From NCBI RefSeq assembly GCF_000485595.1, contig NW_014577167.1, forward strand, positions 127,235 to 170,712: 43,478 bases of DNA. Reading direction: 5' to 3'. Below are positions 31,401 through 42,898 of this stretch, piece after piece; the first letter of the stretch is position 1, and the number at the start of each line of letters is the position of its first letter. The position numbers were made by a program, and so were the translations under genes. Source of the DNA: Priapulus caudatus (Eukaryota; Priapulida; Priapulimorpha; Priapulimorphida; Priapulidae). The notes below the pieces were generated by a model. That model was not told where the DNA came from. It was given only the letters and a program-made list of their open reading frames with translations, and made no database searches.

Positions 31401-31598
31401 ATGCTACATACTGACAGGACTTTGCTTCTACATACATGTATTCACAGACGGGGCACACAAGGTTAATGATCTGGTATGCGTGTCTGGCATCCTTGACTGA
31501 TGGCTTACAGTCAGTGACCTTGGCAGTGACCCTGTACACACCAGGCTCTGCTTCCAGTAGGTGGCTGATTCCACACTGCTGCAATCGGACCTGAATTT
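28435..31598 (-). CDS. POT1: POT1 C-terminal OB3 with zinc site (exons 18-22)
   Basis: GVYRVTAKVTDCKPS...LVCPVC parallels human QYRIRAKLRSYKPR...LHCPKC. A second Cys pair, CPAC, follows about 54 residues later in KEWWEQ...YWRCPACILC; human spacing is about 118, so the Holliday-junction-resolvase-like insert seems reduced or absent. MVFVFCLYLTLQDDTGTLDV matches human YVFVMTFTLDDGTGVLEA. The last exon (VNFFNGVAPLDLMSDEARLL) matches human KFFQIPASEVLMDDDLQ and ends ...GELFLYQIISSKDNIADAVQ before TGA at 28435-28437. In the family this half binds TPP1. The last exon is broken by a 56-bp duplication. Confidence 0.83.
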
Positions 31599-34500
31599 CT
31601 ATCACCAAAAAGCAATGATATGAAGGCTTACACAGAGGGCTTCATATATATGCAACTACAATCATGGACTATATCTATGCATATACCTTTTACTGCTACC
31701 CATGGCCTCTCTGAAGATACACTGCAACAGTCATTGTTTATCTATTTAATTCTTTATCAAACTTTCTCAATCGACCTGCCAATGCCACATTGACTTGTGA
31801 TGTTAAGCAGTGCATATCATCTTGGTTTGTGTACACTACACAATGAAAATGATTTATTTTTTATTTTGCCATGTATGACATGATCTTATGTAGCCTGCAC
31901 TGTACGGACTGACCCAAATAACACGTTAATTAATAAATATGCTTTATATCGATAAATCTTACAAATAAATAAATAATATATATACAGTAATATATCACAT
32001 TATGGAAGTAATGCCTTCTAGGGAAAGCGTTCATGACACGAAATTCCATAATGTAAATAAGAACTTAATAATGAACTTAAAAGCATTCCTGCGGAAATTT
32101 TGTTGGCCAATAGAAGTACATATAATCCCCCAGACTCCCCCAATACAAGCATAACCCCTACACATCACAATATCAAAGCAACACACACTTATTAATCATT
32201 TAATCACGTAATACAGGAAAAATTAATGAGCTCAGAATGAGAATTAGTACCCTGAACCTGGGGTAAATATACACTACGTGCAGGGCACTGAAGCTCATAA
32301 GGTCTATGTCCCCAGGGTACTGCCGGAACGTACCCTGGTACTATCTGATATGGTTAGGGTTAGGGTTAGAGTTAAGGTTAGGGTTAGGGTTAGGGAGTAG
32401 GCGTAGGCGACTCCCTAGACTCGTTAGTGGAGTAGGCGAGGTACGGTCCGGCATATTAGATAGTTACCAGGGTACGTTCCGGTATACCCTGGGGGACATA
32501 GACCCTCTCAGCGGCACTGTCTGTACACATTCTATTAAAAGAAGGAGCATGTAAGTGTGTCCTCCAAGGACGGAAAACAGTCTAACCGGTTAGTGGCATA
32601 TTTGGAAAGAAAAATTCGTTGATTCTTTTAGAAAATAACGTAAGAGCGAATTTGCATTTGTGCATTGTGGGTTTGGTGATCATAATCTACAAGTTACGTA
32701 CGGACAAATTTACATAACACATCGTATTACTGTAACAAATGTGGCATGGGTTTGGTGTCACAGATGACGATGTCTACAGAGCTGAACTGGCTTTACACTT
32801 ACCAGGATCTAACACCAGCATGGACATGTTATCTGCATGACCATCCAATGCGGGCCACCGCCCCTTTAATAAACTGCCCGGCCTGTCTTGTGAATCCACC
32901 TGCTTTGAATTAGACGTGTATTTCGTAGTCGTATAACGATGGAGGAATAATTTCACGGGAGACACAAGTCCAATTCCTCCCAGCCGCTCGTTGGTGTTTT
33001 CCCCCAGCTCCCTCGTCGAGTTAGTACAAGATTCAGGAAGGTCTTGCTCGCTACTGGAGGTGCTGGCTTGTGACTCTTCTGCCAGTTTTGCAGACTGGCT
33101 TTTCTTTTCCTTTTGTACCATCTGTGAAGACTTGAAGAGCAACTCTCTCTTCGCATCGAGCCGTCTTGATGTTCTCACATGAGATACAGGTACGCTTGTT
33201 TCTAGCAGAGTGCCCCCGGCTTGTGACTGCCCACTCTTCTTACTACTAGGAGAGCCAGCAATATGCGGTAGTTTACTGGAAGTGCAGGCCTGCAACGTTA
33301 CCTGCACCTCCATAGACCTACCTTGATCTTCTTCTTGTGCTACCTGTGGAGACTTGGATAGCATGTCCCTCTTAGCACTGAGCCGTGCAGATGTTCTTAC
33401 AGGGGTTCGAAGAATCTTTGATCCTAGTGGTACACCACTGGTTTCTGGGTGTTCAGTCTTCTCACTGTTAGGAGAGCCAGCAATCTGCTCTGGTCTACTA
33501 AATCTGGTCTGGTCTAGAGATTTTCTCATGGCAGATGCAAGTTCTTCAGTGCTGCTCTCTGACTGTTTACTCTTCTTTCTATTAGGCGAGGCAGCAACGT
33601 TCTGCGTCGCGTGGGAATCGCTGGCTTGTGACGGCAATGAACGCTTCCGAGATCTTAGCACGTAGGGGACATTTAAAGTCTCCATATTGCTATGAATCTG
33701 TGCATCTTTTCCAGCGCCATGGTGTGTTGTCTCAGATATTTCGATGGCACAGTCGATAAGCTCTCCCACATGTTTGGAGAGCCCATGCATCTCGGGATCA
33801 GCACTTGCATTTGCCTGGCGCCCTTCAACATCGGTGATACAGATCGCAGGTTGCAGCATGTCATTGCCACTGGGTGTCGCTGTCTGTGCCACGAGTGAAT
33901 TCCCAGCAGAGTGATGTGAGGGCGGGATCGAGGTAGATGGGAGCATGCGACGGAGAGGCGAACGCTCGTGCGTAACACTGGTCACTTGACCGCAGGTCAC
34001 ATTAGGCAGCTGGCTGTAGATCGATTTTCCATCAACCGTCGGTGCGGAGCCGTCGGACGTTGCATTCATTGCAGCACTGCTCAGCAGCTGAGTTGTAGAG
34101 CCTGGCACTTCACAACTACCAGCAGATGGCGCCGTTGATGGTATAGCATCAGCCAATGACCTGGAAGCAATGGCTAGTGAGTAAGTGTAACTGTCGGGTT
34201 ATTATGATTGTCACATCTTAAATTGCTTCAACAGCCATTAAAACGTTTGTTTTTTCAAAAAATAAGTGTAGGTGGGTATTACTATACGACATTATAGTTC
34301 ACTACTGTACAATTCAGTGGAAATTAGGTTTTTAGTGTCTTATCGGCTTTAAGCCAGTATGATACTAGATGAGTTTTTAGTTAAAATGCTTGTTTGACTC
34401 GACTTCTGCTTTCCAAATGGCCAATCACTAAAGCAATGAATCATGCGCAAGGACAACTAAACCATGATGCCACGCATGTGCACCACTGTTCACCAGCAGT

Positions 34501-35469
34501 GAACAGTGGTGCACATTAATATGCATAGATGCGTACGATTTCAGTTTCTAAGAGTTCGAGAAGTTGAACACCGTTTCATACACTTGCATGCTGGCTGACT
34601 TTGTGGCAAAGCTCGTGTGTGTACATCCCAGCATTGTGTAACAAGGAACTACGCATAGGTAAACATGATCATCTCACCTTTGTAATGATTCTGATGTCCA
34701 ATTTCCCTCAGCCACTGCTAGCAACTCTCTTGCAGTAATGCTACCCTCACACGAGAGATCCATCATTAGAGGACTCCTCTCTGAGACGTCGGCAGCCTCA
34801 GCACAAACACCACCCGTAATCTGTATACGTTGTCCAACCTACAGCAATGCAATGTGCAATCAAACATGTACGGGTATTGCAGTGTGGTTACTATTACAGC
34901 TGACAATGATAATGAAAAAAAAATTAAACTTAATTCGTTCATCTCGTCAAATGAACACATCAATAAAGAAAAAAAAACCAAAGCAAACCATATAATTTCT
35001 AAGAATATAATAGCATGTTATATTTAATATTTCCCAAAAACAGATGATTCCAAAAACTGCACTGATGTTCCCCGTTGGCAACAGCATCATGAACCCACCT
35101 TTAGTTGCTGAACCTTGGCTGTGTCACAGGGCATAAGATGGAGAGTAATAGGTGGATCCCCACATACATCCCTGAATGGTGGATGAGTCACCCCCACGTC
35201 TGACACCTCATCAATCCGCCTCACACGATCACTGCTGCAGCAAGTCAACAATAACAATTAAATCAGAAAAGCATTTAGCTAACAGATTACAATATTTGTG
35301 GGCAAATGTCAATGTTGGTACACAGGGACATTTGGATAGTAAGTATACTAGGTAGGTATCAAAGTTATGGGCTTACCTGCTTCCTGTGATTCTTGTGTAT
35401 CCCATGTCTTTTTCTGGAATCTCACAAACGGAAGTTACCTAAATTTGTAGAAGTAGATAAAATAATCTA

Positions 35470-35508
<39 letters not shown>

Positions 35509-38500
35509 CCAAGGTGGCACGGTGGCAAGGTGGTGCATACACGCGCGTGTGTGCGTGCACATGTTTGAGAGACAGAGTGCCGGAGAAAGCAACAGTAAAT
35601 GTGTTTTGGCTATCCAGCTTAATGAAAGACCTACTGAAAATTATTTTCCATGCATTTATGAAGCCAACATATCTCACCTGACAGGTGACAAGCAAAGACC
35701 TGGAGGGCGTTGCTGCAGCAGATTTGTCTCCATGTTCAGCCTGATGAGTAGATGACATTTCACGCTCAACTCTAGCTTCTGCATTGAATGATTCTTGCAA
35801 AGGTCCACAAGGATGCGATGCAATAACAGGTTCTAACTCATCATGGAGATTCATCAAGCTTATATTCCTATATGAGTAAAAAAAAAAACATTTTATGGTC
35901 TAAATTCTACTTACACCTCAGAAACTGCAAAGAAGCAGACACAATTGGAAACTTTGTAAGATGCAAAGTTTCTGATTAAATACTTACAGTGACTGAACTT
36001 CCTGTGAAATTCTGGCTAGAGGGACCATCTCCCTGTCTATCGTGGATCCACAAGCCATCAAAAGATGCACAACAGTAAATCCACTAGCAATATCTTGATG
36101 AACCTCGGGAGCCCTCAAGCAGTGCAGATTTCTAAGCCAAACATGATCTCCTACCTAACAGCACAATGTAGAACAGTGGATGTATAGTGACTTTATACAA
36201 TCATTATATGAGACAACACCATAATTATATACAATATATCATATAAATTCTTTAATAGGTAACAAAAATGCAAATAACCATATATACTAGACCAATTTAA
36301 TATTACAAATGAATGCAATCGTGGCAACAATGGCTTTCTGCACTAGACTACAATTTCATATTATAGCTGCATGCAATCAAGGAGAGAGACGGCATCTTTG
36401 CCGTGGCGAAGTCATCCAAATTATCTTTTGACTGTACTATGGGCTCCTACTCTATAAACGTAAGATCCATTTACCCTACCTGGAGCTTTGATGCAATTGC
36501 TGCCTGACTCCCAGTCACACAGACAGGTAAGGCAACCTGTAGAGATTCACAGGTCAGTCTTGCTTGCTCCTCAGCACTTCTTCTCACTCTTAGTGATCTG
36601 ATCAACAAAGGAGGATAGGTATTTTGTAAGTGCAATGCGGAGAAAGCACAGAATGAACATCGAGAAATCACAAAATGGCATTAGACAATAAAGTTGTTAC
36701 ATGCACACAGCTGTACGCATATCTGATGCTTGGTCATATTATTGAACAAAATTACCATGCATCGATTGTTACACACGTTTGCAAATAGAATGTGACATTC
36801 TATTCATTTTTGCAACATAATCTTACAAGCGACATTAAATTAAAAATCCATACCTGTTTAGTGCAGTACCATCCCATACATTAAGCATGGTCAGTGTATC
36901 AGGATGTACTGCATTTACTGTTACAATCTGAAATGTGTATTATATCTCATAACTTAATCAGCATCACATAACAAATCAACAATAGATAGCATAAACTAAT
37001 ACATGAAATATTTCCAGGTGTTTATAATATATTTACGTGAATTTATTCATAGGTATAGTGAAGGTAAAGTTCTTACTTTAAATTGAGCAATTTAGCTATG
37101 AAATTCTACACGAAGGGAAACGACGACCAAATGGAATAGTAATAGATTACCTGGCAATAAACATCACTGTAGGAATTTAGCTTTATGTCCGAGATGAGAG
37201 ACTTTTTGGTTGTCACAGAAGAAAATGACTTGGTTGACTTAAATAACTCTCTGTAGTGTCTCAGACGCTTTCTGTCCAACTCAATGAAACTATAAAGTGA
37301 AACAATATGAACATCTTTATTATGAATCCCACAACTGACTTGTCACCACATATCTGCAGAAGCGAGTTCAAAACACTTGCCAACGCTCCTAATTCCATGT
37401 CAGTGATGCTATATCTATGTGGATTGTGTGAAAGCATATAGACACAGATGGGAACAGCAATTGCTACACTGGTTGTTACCTGTACAAAAGATCTGCACTG
37501 CCTGTCCTTGGTTGCTCACTACTGGCTGGATCTTCGTCAAACACCAGAGCCACCGTAGCAGCAGTTGACCCCAACTGCAGTTTGCCATTGAACAAGTTCA
37601 CCTGCAAACAGATACATGGTTGTTCTTTGTGATGTTAAAGATCTCAGAGATGCAGTGGTCATACTTTTTAGATTTGCCATTATATATCAGTAATATTTCA
37701 TCTCTATCTGTTCTACATGTGATGTGGAATTTCTCTATACAGGTAGAGGCACATGCACCCCCTTTTCATTTTATGGAATGGTTTTAGATATGTATGAATT
37801 ATTAATTGAACTTATTTGTGGAAACTTTGTATCAGCTGGCTGGACAAAGATTGCTTGAACTGCAACCAAGTTAGTTGAAAGCCAAGATGACACGATCTCG
37901 TTGGATTTTAAGAAGCAACCACAATATTCTGACGCACTCTATGTGTGAAATGTAGTTCTTCTCTTATCATGATGATTTGAATATACTAGGTGACGACAGT
38001 GCTGACGAGTGCAAACAACTGCAGCACTACTTATGGGAACAAAGGCTCAGGTTATAGCCTGAGGACAACTGTGAACAGGCTCCAACTAAACCTTGGTTTG
38101 AGGTTACATCGCAGGGGTGGCAAACTACGGCACTCAATCTTTGTTACTTTTGCGTGTAGCAGAAGCATGATGTCTCCAATGCGGTTGATCTGTGGCAGCA
38201 GCTGCTTCAAGGGAGCGAACATGTGGCAGTGTACTGCGTCTCCATCCTCTTCACCCGTGGAACGATCCACCAGTCCAAAGTGCAACAGCCAATCTGGAAG
38301 ACGTGAAATTCTAAATGTAGAGGATCAGTGTTCTCATCTGGCAAAATGCACATAAGAGGCAGAAACTGAGAAAAGAAATCAATATTCCTGAGAAACGTCT
38401 ATTGTCTAGGAATTGGAGGACAAATCGAGATAAATATCCAACTAATATAAGATACTGTACTATCAATTTACCTGATCCCCTTGTTCTTCTTGGCTCATTT

Positions 38501-41152
38501 AGGAACTTGACAATTCCCCACACACTAGCTATCGAACCAACTGCCAGATCTTTGATCAAGGTGGTGTTGTTGCATCGTTTCTGAAATATATACATATATC
38601 TTTTCGGTAAGGAGATAACCATTATTTAACTGACTGGTCCTATACTTTATCAGATATGACATGCTTTCTGCTGTTACTGCTGCTACTACTACATAAAAAA
38701 ATCACTATATTTGTGAAAGAGGGTTGTGTGTGTTGGTTTCTGATAGGTTTACACACTTTAAACACCTAGAGTTTAACAAGACATCAACTATAAATTGAGT
38801 TTAGAGAGTGATAGTTACACATCTTAATACATATACACATATCAAATTACATATAGTGTCAACGAAGTCTCTGCATATAATTTACATAACAAAGTAGGCA
38901 GCCAGTTCCGAACTCAAGTTCTCAGTTAAAAATACCAAATTTCTATTTAAAAACACACGAGGCTATAAAGAACAGAGAACCATAATTAATAAGGATATGC
39001 ACCTTTTCAGACATGACACCAGCTGTAACATCCATCACTGGTGGTGAACCAATTAACCATATTGGATTGCTTGACTGCTCTGTAATGGTACTGACTCTAC
39101 TACTAACAGATGACTCTCTCAATGCAGACTCCACTCTATTAGGCATTACTTCGCTCAAGTCTCTATTAACCTCCAAACTGTCACTTAAGTCTCTAATAGC
39201 CATCACGTTGTCGCTCAAGTCTTTACTGTCTTCCCAGAAGCTGCTTTTCAAGATATCTGGAGTTACAGTACCAACTGTTTGATTAGTATTAGTGCCTTCT
39301 TGCTGAGAGATAGAAATCTCCCCACTAGGTACACTATTTCGTTCTCCCAAATTCTGAGATATCGGCAACGTGGCCAAAATCTTTTGTATGGCAGTGGAAC
39401 CTCTTATTTTATTACGTTCATCATCTTCCTTGGCTGGCTTTGTGAAAACAGTACCTCCAGTTTGTTCATGCCCTTTACTCTTGCTCTGGCCTATTGAGCT
39501 GAAATCTAACTTTCGCTTCTGGAATCTACCACCCGTACAGCTTGCCCCACTGGCTATTGTTGTGTTAGAATTGTTTGCACTGGTACTCTCTTGAGGTGTT
39601 GATGCTTCCATTGGGGTGGGAGTCTCCATAACTTTCAAATCCATGGTAGCTGCATTGCCTGTGAGCCATTTGTGGCGTGTGTCCACCTGTAATTGATAAC
39701 ATAGGCAGTTAAGAAGAACACTGGCACCCTTCACTCGCATGCTCATTAATTTCAACATATTATTTAATCAGTTAAACATCACAATCAATATCCCTGCACA
39801 ATATTAATGCAAATGCTTTGCAATAGAAAAATTTTCAGGGCTGCTAATTGCAAATACATGCTGGAAGTCTCAACATATAACTATGGCGTTATTTTCTCAA
39901 ACAGGCATATATATGTGCTTTACTGACTTACAAAGAAGTAGCAATCCGGACGTGGTCGTGAGCTGACTGCGGGAACAAAGTCCAATTTCCATTGATTAAC
40001 ACCCATGTCCTGATGATGCTCGCATTGTCTTGTCATTGCATGGCATACAACAACGGTGTCCTAGATTAACACAAACAGTTCTCAAAATAACTGGTAACTC
40101 GGTCATCCAAAACAATTTTATATTTATTAAAAGTAAAAAGAGTTGAAAAACATTACGAGTTCGTCTGTTACAGTAAAAATCGGCCGCTGTTTGACAGTAG
40201 TTGTCTGCAGTTTACTCGAGCTGTACCAAATCATGACTGCATTTAGCAAAAATATTTAACATAGTCCCTACATAAATGCTAATACTATTTACGTATTTAT
40301 AAATGTAATGGTAGGCAAAAGATTTCAGTTATTTTTGTTTGATGGTCAATGACATTAACCTTTTTATGATTGGGTTGTTACCAATACAATTAGTTGTGAT
40401 TCCTCATTGTGAGCATTGACAATGATGAAATGTTTTTGACGCTTTACTTACTCATATCGTATAACTATTGGTTTATGACTGATAAAGTAAATCAACACTT
40501 AAGCAGTAACCATTAACCAACTCACCCAGAGCTGTGTGACCCGGTCAACCCACACAGCCACGTTTCCACTGAAATCAATCAACACTACCATGTCTTTTGG
40601 AACCTTTCCTCGGCTTCCCCTAGCTGTCTGCGGACTTTGCTGCTTCTGCGTTTTACACACTTTATCTACACGGAAAAATACAAAATCATCGCTAGCTCTA
40701 CCACCGATCTTAGCTTATCATACAAGGCTAGTAAGGTCTACCAAAGATATAAGTGTTATGTTACTTACTAGCTGTATGATGTAACACAGAACAAGACTGG
40801 TAAAATTGATAGGACATTACGTGAACAAGTCTATAGTAAGCTGAAGGACAACATACCATCTGTAATTTTTAAGCTGATCCGGTTTTCGCCAACAGAAGAA
40901 GTCAAAGAACCTTTCCAAGAAATTTTTCCCTGTAATAAAAGCGTATCATCACTTGTCTAACTCTAGATACAGGTTCCAACTCAGGATAAGAGGCACCTTT
41001 CAGTTGGCTCTGTTATTTGGATTTGGAAGCTGTTGCACTAAATCTTAATCTATGACTCCAACAAGCACTATTAAATTAGTGTGTGTTAATGTCTTATCAA
41101 ACTGTATTCGGTTTTAATTGGATATTCCTACCTTCTCCGTACTACAACACAT
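28435..41152 (-). CDS. POT1: POT1, protection of telomeres 1 (multi-exon, extended)
   Basis: The protein binds the single-stranded G-rich telomeric overhang and, with TPP1, controls telomerase access (known for the family). Exons read from GT-AG boundaries, 5' to 3': 41152-41132, 40929-40857, 40665-40526, 40060-39932, 39686-39003, 38580-38472, 38293-38148, 37601-37480, 37289-37151, 36927-36854, 36597-36480, 36154-35988, 35867-35678, 35438-35377, 35234-35099, 34838-34678, 34160-32803, 31598-31412, 31270-31205, 30896-30787, 30541-30408, 28727-28435. Phases agree at every junction. Without a 56-bp duplication in the last exon the sum is 4563 bases, divisible by three (about 1,520 residues; human 634). 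The first exon and the weak donor at 39002 (GTGCAT) are least certain, so the first 349 residues could belong to another transcript. Identification rests on OB1, OB2 and OB3 similarity to vertebrate POT1. Confidence 0.85.
28515..28626. repeat. 56-bp tandem duplication in the last POT1 exon
   Basis: 28515-28570 and 28571-28626 are identical. Since 56 is not a multiple of three, reading through both copies leads to a stop (TAG) within the second. One copy alone gives a continuous C-terminus matching human POT1. Each copy holds CAG/GTG on the minus strand, so removal of 28610-28555 as a GT...AG intron would restore the frame exactly. Confidence 0.93.
29142..29811. mobile_element. 670-bp MITE with TTAA target duplication, in the last POT1 intron
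   Basis: TTAA at 29138-29141 and 29812-29815 flank inverted ends AGGAATAATATGTCCATTGA and TCAATGGACATATTATTCCT. Arms extend about 120-130 bp each, through AGTAACTGGCACCTTGTGTA and ATATCACTGCTGGTTAC, with small gaps. The middle is non-coding. TTAA duplication is the hallmark of piggyBac-like elements, so a non-autonomous member of that group is likely. Confidence 0.85.
32294..32512. mobile_element. Inverted-repeat element carrying a telomere-like run, copy 1
   Basis: The left arm (AGGTCTATGTCCCCAGGGTA, CTGCCGGAACGTACCCTGGT) is the inverse of the right arm (ACCAGGGTACGTTCCGGTAT, ACCCTGGGGGACATAGACCC), about 55 bp each. A related copy in inverse orientation lies at 42899-43192. This copy sits in the POT1 intron between exons 31598-31412 and 34160-32803. 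No coding capacity. Confidence 0.85.
32353..32395 (+). repeat. Interstitial telomere-like (TTAGGG) run
   Basis: Seven consecutive GTTAGG-type units with two variants (GTTAGA and GTTAAG in the middle), plus a final G. It lies inside the inverted-repeat element at 32294-32512. The G-rich strand is the plus strand, so POT1 pre-mRNA carries the C-rich complement. Confidence 0.95.
32803..35867 (-). CDS. POT1 central linker (exons 13-17)
   Basis: About 635 residues join OB2 to the C-terminal domain; human POT1 has only a short linker. Most lies in one 1,358-bp exon (34160-32803) rich in Ser, Thr, Pro and basic residues and probably disordered. Inside it a unit of about 75 residues repeats: IAGSPNSEKTEH...VRTSARLSAKRDMLSKSPQ and IAGSPSSKKSGQ...VRTSRRLDAKRELLFKSSQ, with a third partial copy VAASPNRKKSKQ. 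The basic RTSxRLxAKR patches might bind nucleic acid or act in nuclear import; this is inference. Possible NAGNAG-type acceptor choices occur at 35867 and 35234. The large exon has no real start codon: it is internal, entered in phase from 34678. Confidence 0.7.
35988..36927 (-). CDS. POT1: POT1 OB2 (exons 10-12)
   Basis: LTMLNVWDGTALN contains the VWDGT motif of POT1 OB2. The next exon (RSAEEQARLTCESLQVAL) covers the variable middle, and VGDHVWLRNLH parallels human VGSFLRIYSLH. With OB1 it would form the DNA-binding half. Introns here are 250-330 bp. Confidence 0.83.
37151..38580 (-). CDS. POT1: POT1 OB1 (exons 6-9)
   Basis: LAVGSIASVWGIVKFLNEP corresponds to the human segment LKGGTIVNVYGVVKFFKPP at the start of OB1. 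It is followed by DWLLHFGLVDRSTGEE and INRIGDIMLLLHAKVNLFNG, which parallel the human strands up to the TLTFEG-type end (here VALVFDED). The donor after HAK (GTAACA, 38147-38142) is chosen because it keeps phase and joins exactly at the human alignment. The last exon (RKRLRHYRELFKSTK...SYSDVYCQ) bridges into OB2. OB1 contacts the TTAGGG-repeat DNA in the family. Confidence 0.85.
39003..41152 (-). CDS. POT1 N-terminal extension, unrecognised (exons 1-5)
   Basis: Five exons give about 349 residues ahead of OB1. Residues 1-125 look beta-rich (GKISWKGSLTSSVGENRISL; MVVLIDFSGNVAVWVDRVTQ; NQWKLDFVPA...PDCYFF), followed by about 220 residues of Ser/Thr/Asn-rich linker with the repeated pattern KDLSD..., RDLSD..., RDLSE. 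I do not recognise the first part; alternating hydrophobic strands would fit an OB-like or other small beta domain, but this is a guess. The proposed start ATG (41150-41152) encodes MCCSTEK before the first intron. A (GCGT/GCAT)n microsatellite lies directly upstream. Human POT1 begins at OB1 and has nothing comparable. Confidence 0.55.
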
Positions 41153-41160
41153 TGTAATAC

Positions 41161-41252
41161 ACACATACACATGCATGCATGCATGCACGCACGCACGCAC
41201 GCACGCATGCTCTCTCTCTCTCTCTGATACACACACACACGCGCACACTTTC
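41161..41252. repeat. Microsatellites just upstream of the proposed POT1 start
   Basis: CACATACACATGCATGCATG is followed by (CGCA)n, then (CT)n near 41211-41226, then (AC)n near 41229-41245. Confidence 0.9.
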
Positions 41253-41407
41253 TTTCTCACTTACTGTAATTGGGTTTTGATTGGATATATCCTCAACTCC
41301 ATAGACATTTAGCAATTGTGTTACGCATCATTCTTGTTTACTAATGGCGTTGGCGTTAGTAATGGCAGGAGAGGCATCACAAGAAATGTAAAATGAGCAA
41401 TTTTGTA

Positions 41408-42059
41408 GCTCATCTGGCACAGTCAGATGCAGCTTGTAGAATTTGGAAAAATGTCCGTCTGTCTGTCAACAACATTGGCACAATTCTGAATAGCCATCAA
41501 TGTACGATCTTGAAATTTTATACATGAGGGCGGGGGGTCGGAAATGACATTGGGATGGCACAATGAATGACTCTTCGCAAGAGTGGAAAGTATATGTAAT
41601 GGTCCTTTCAATTAAGTCATGAAAATTGTAGGTCCCCACTGGAGCAAGTTTTTGTCACTCGGTCATCTAGACCATATCTCTCAAAACGTTTTAAATCTGT
41701 CCTTTGATCCACTGCCCTTTGACCTGTGACCTCCAATTTTGCCAGTATGATTGTTTCTATTACCCTGACTATATACCAAATATCAAATGTATAGGTCAAG
41801 ATGTTTACATGTGTGCCGCAATTCTGCATCTTTACAATGCCCGTCCCATACCACAAGTTAAGGGAAGAGTATTCTTCCTCCTGTCACAACTTGTGACATT
41901 TGATCATTGACCCCAGGTTGAACTTTCCAATGGTATTTTATATTGACATCCTACATCTCAAGATTCAACACTGTATGTCGATGCATTTAGATTTGGACAC
42001 ATATTACTGACAGATGCTCATGCCCCTCTCCAACCTCCATCTGACTGTGCCAAGTAAGC
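41408..42059. mobile_element. 652-bp element with TA-flanked inverted ends
   Basis: The left end GCTCATCTGGCACAGTCAGA (then TG) is the inverse of the right end, CATCTGACTGTGCCAAGTAAGC, with three mismatches. TA dinucleotides flank both (41406-41407 and 42060-42061). The interior has TTTGACCTGTGACCT-type text and no open gene. The TA flanks suggest a non-autonomous Tc1/mariner-like element or relative. Confidence 0.7.
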
Positions 42060-42599
42060 TAAAACAATGCTAACTAATGACATGGTGCTACAGCGACATT
42101 TTAGTCTGCAGCACGTACAAACTGGGTTCGTTTCACTGACCTAGCAACAGTATTGAAGGGGGTACGAGTACCTCCCTCAGGCAGATACGCCAATTACAAT
42201 TAGGCTTGGTGATACTCCTTTTTAGTTATTTTTTATGAACTGCTAACTGCTAACACTATAATATCAATGGTGAAAAATAGTACATTAATTTCCTCTATAT
42301 AGGGAAGAAGAAATAGTGTTAATTCTGCTTAAGTCGAAACAGACTGGAATCTAGTCAACCCAAGGCTGCAAGATAGGTCTCAAAAACTACAATGTCAGTT
42401 TTGAAATCATTCTCACTGATCTCAACTGGCCCATGCAGTTTTCGTGCACGTTTTCACTATACTATTATAAAATATATTATATAACGTTAAAATTGCATTG
42501 GTATCGCATCTTGCTGATGAAATCACCTCGGCGTATTCGGTGTCGCTAAGCCATTTGAATTATCGATCTACTAATCTGATCGATGTGGTACTCCATCTT

Positions 42600-42898
42600 C
42601 ATTATATTACTGTTACTGACTGGTAGTGTTAGTGTTACTGTGTTAGTCATTACTCTGCTGTTACTACTGTTGTTACTGTGCCTCCTAGCCACAAGTTCCC
42701 ATCTCGCTTAACTGTTAACACTACGTGGCGAGAGGGGTCCTTACGTCCTTAGAGGTCCCTACGTCCTCCGTCGTGTAACAGTCGGAGAGCCTGGTCGGTT
42801 TACTGTGCCTCCCTACTAGTTGTCACTGTGTTAGTGTTACTCTGTTAGTGTTACCCTGTTAGTGTTAGTGTTACTCTGTTACTGTTACTGTTAGTGTT
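42600..42898. repeat. TGTTAGTGTTACT minisatellite, left block
   Basis: Irregular repeats of TGTTAGTGTTACTGTTACTG occupy about 42602-42690 and 42825-42898. They are interrupted near 42690-42820 by a GAGGGGTCCTTACGTCCTTA / GAGGTCCCTACGTCCTCCGT pair. Confidence 0.8.

Noticed and set aside
32953-33898. Other open frames within the large POT1 exon on both strands
   Set aside because: Shadows of the exon in other frames.
34154-34160. Non-ATG start for the long minus-strand open frame ending at 32774
   Set aside because: The stretch is an internal exon: an acceptor lies at 34161-34162 and a donor at 32802-32797, and phase fits the neighbouring exons.
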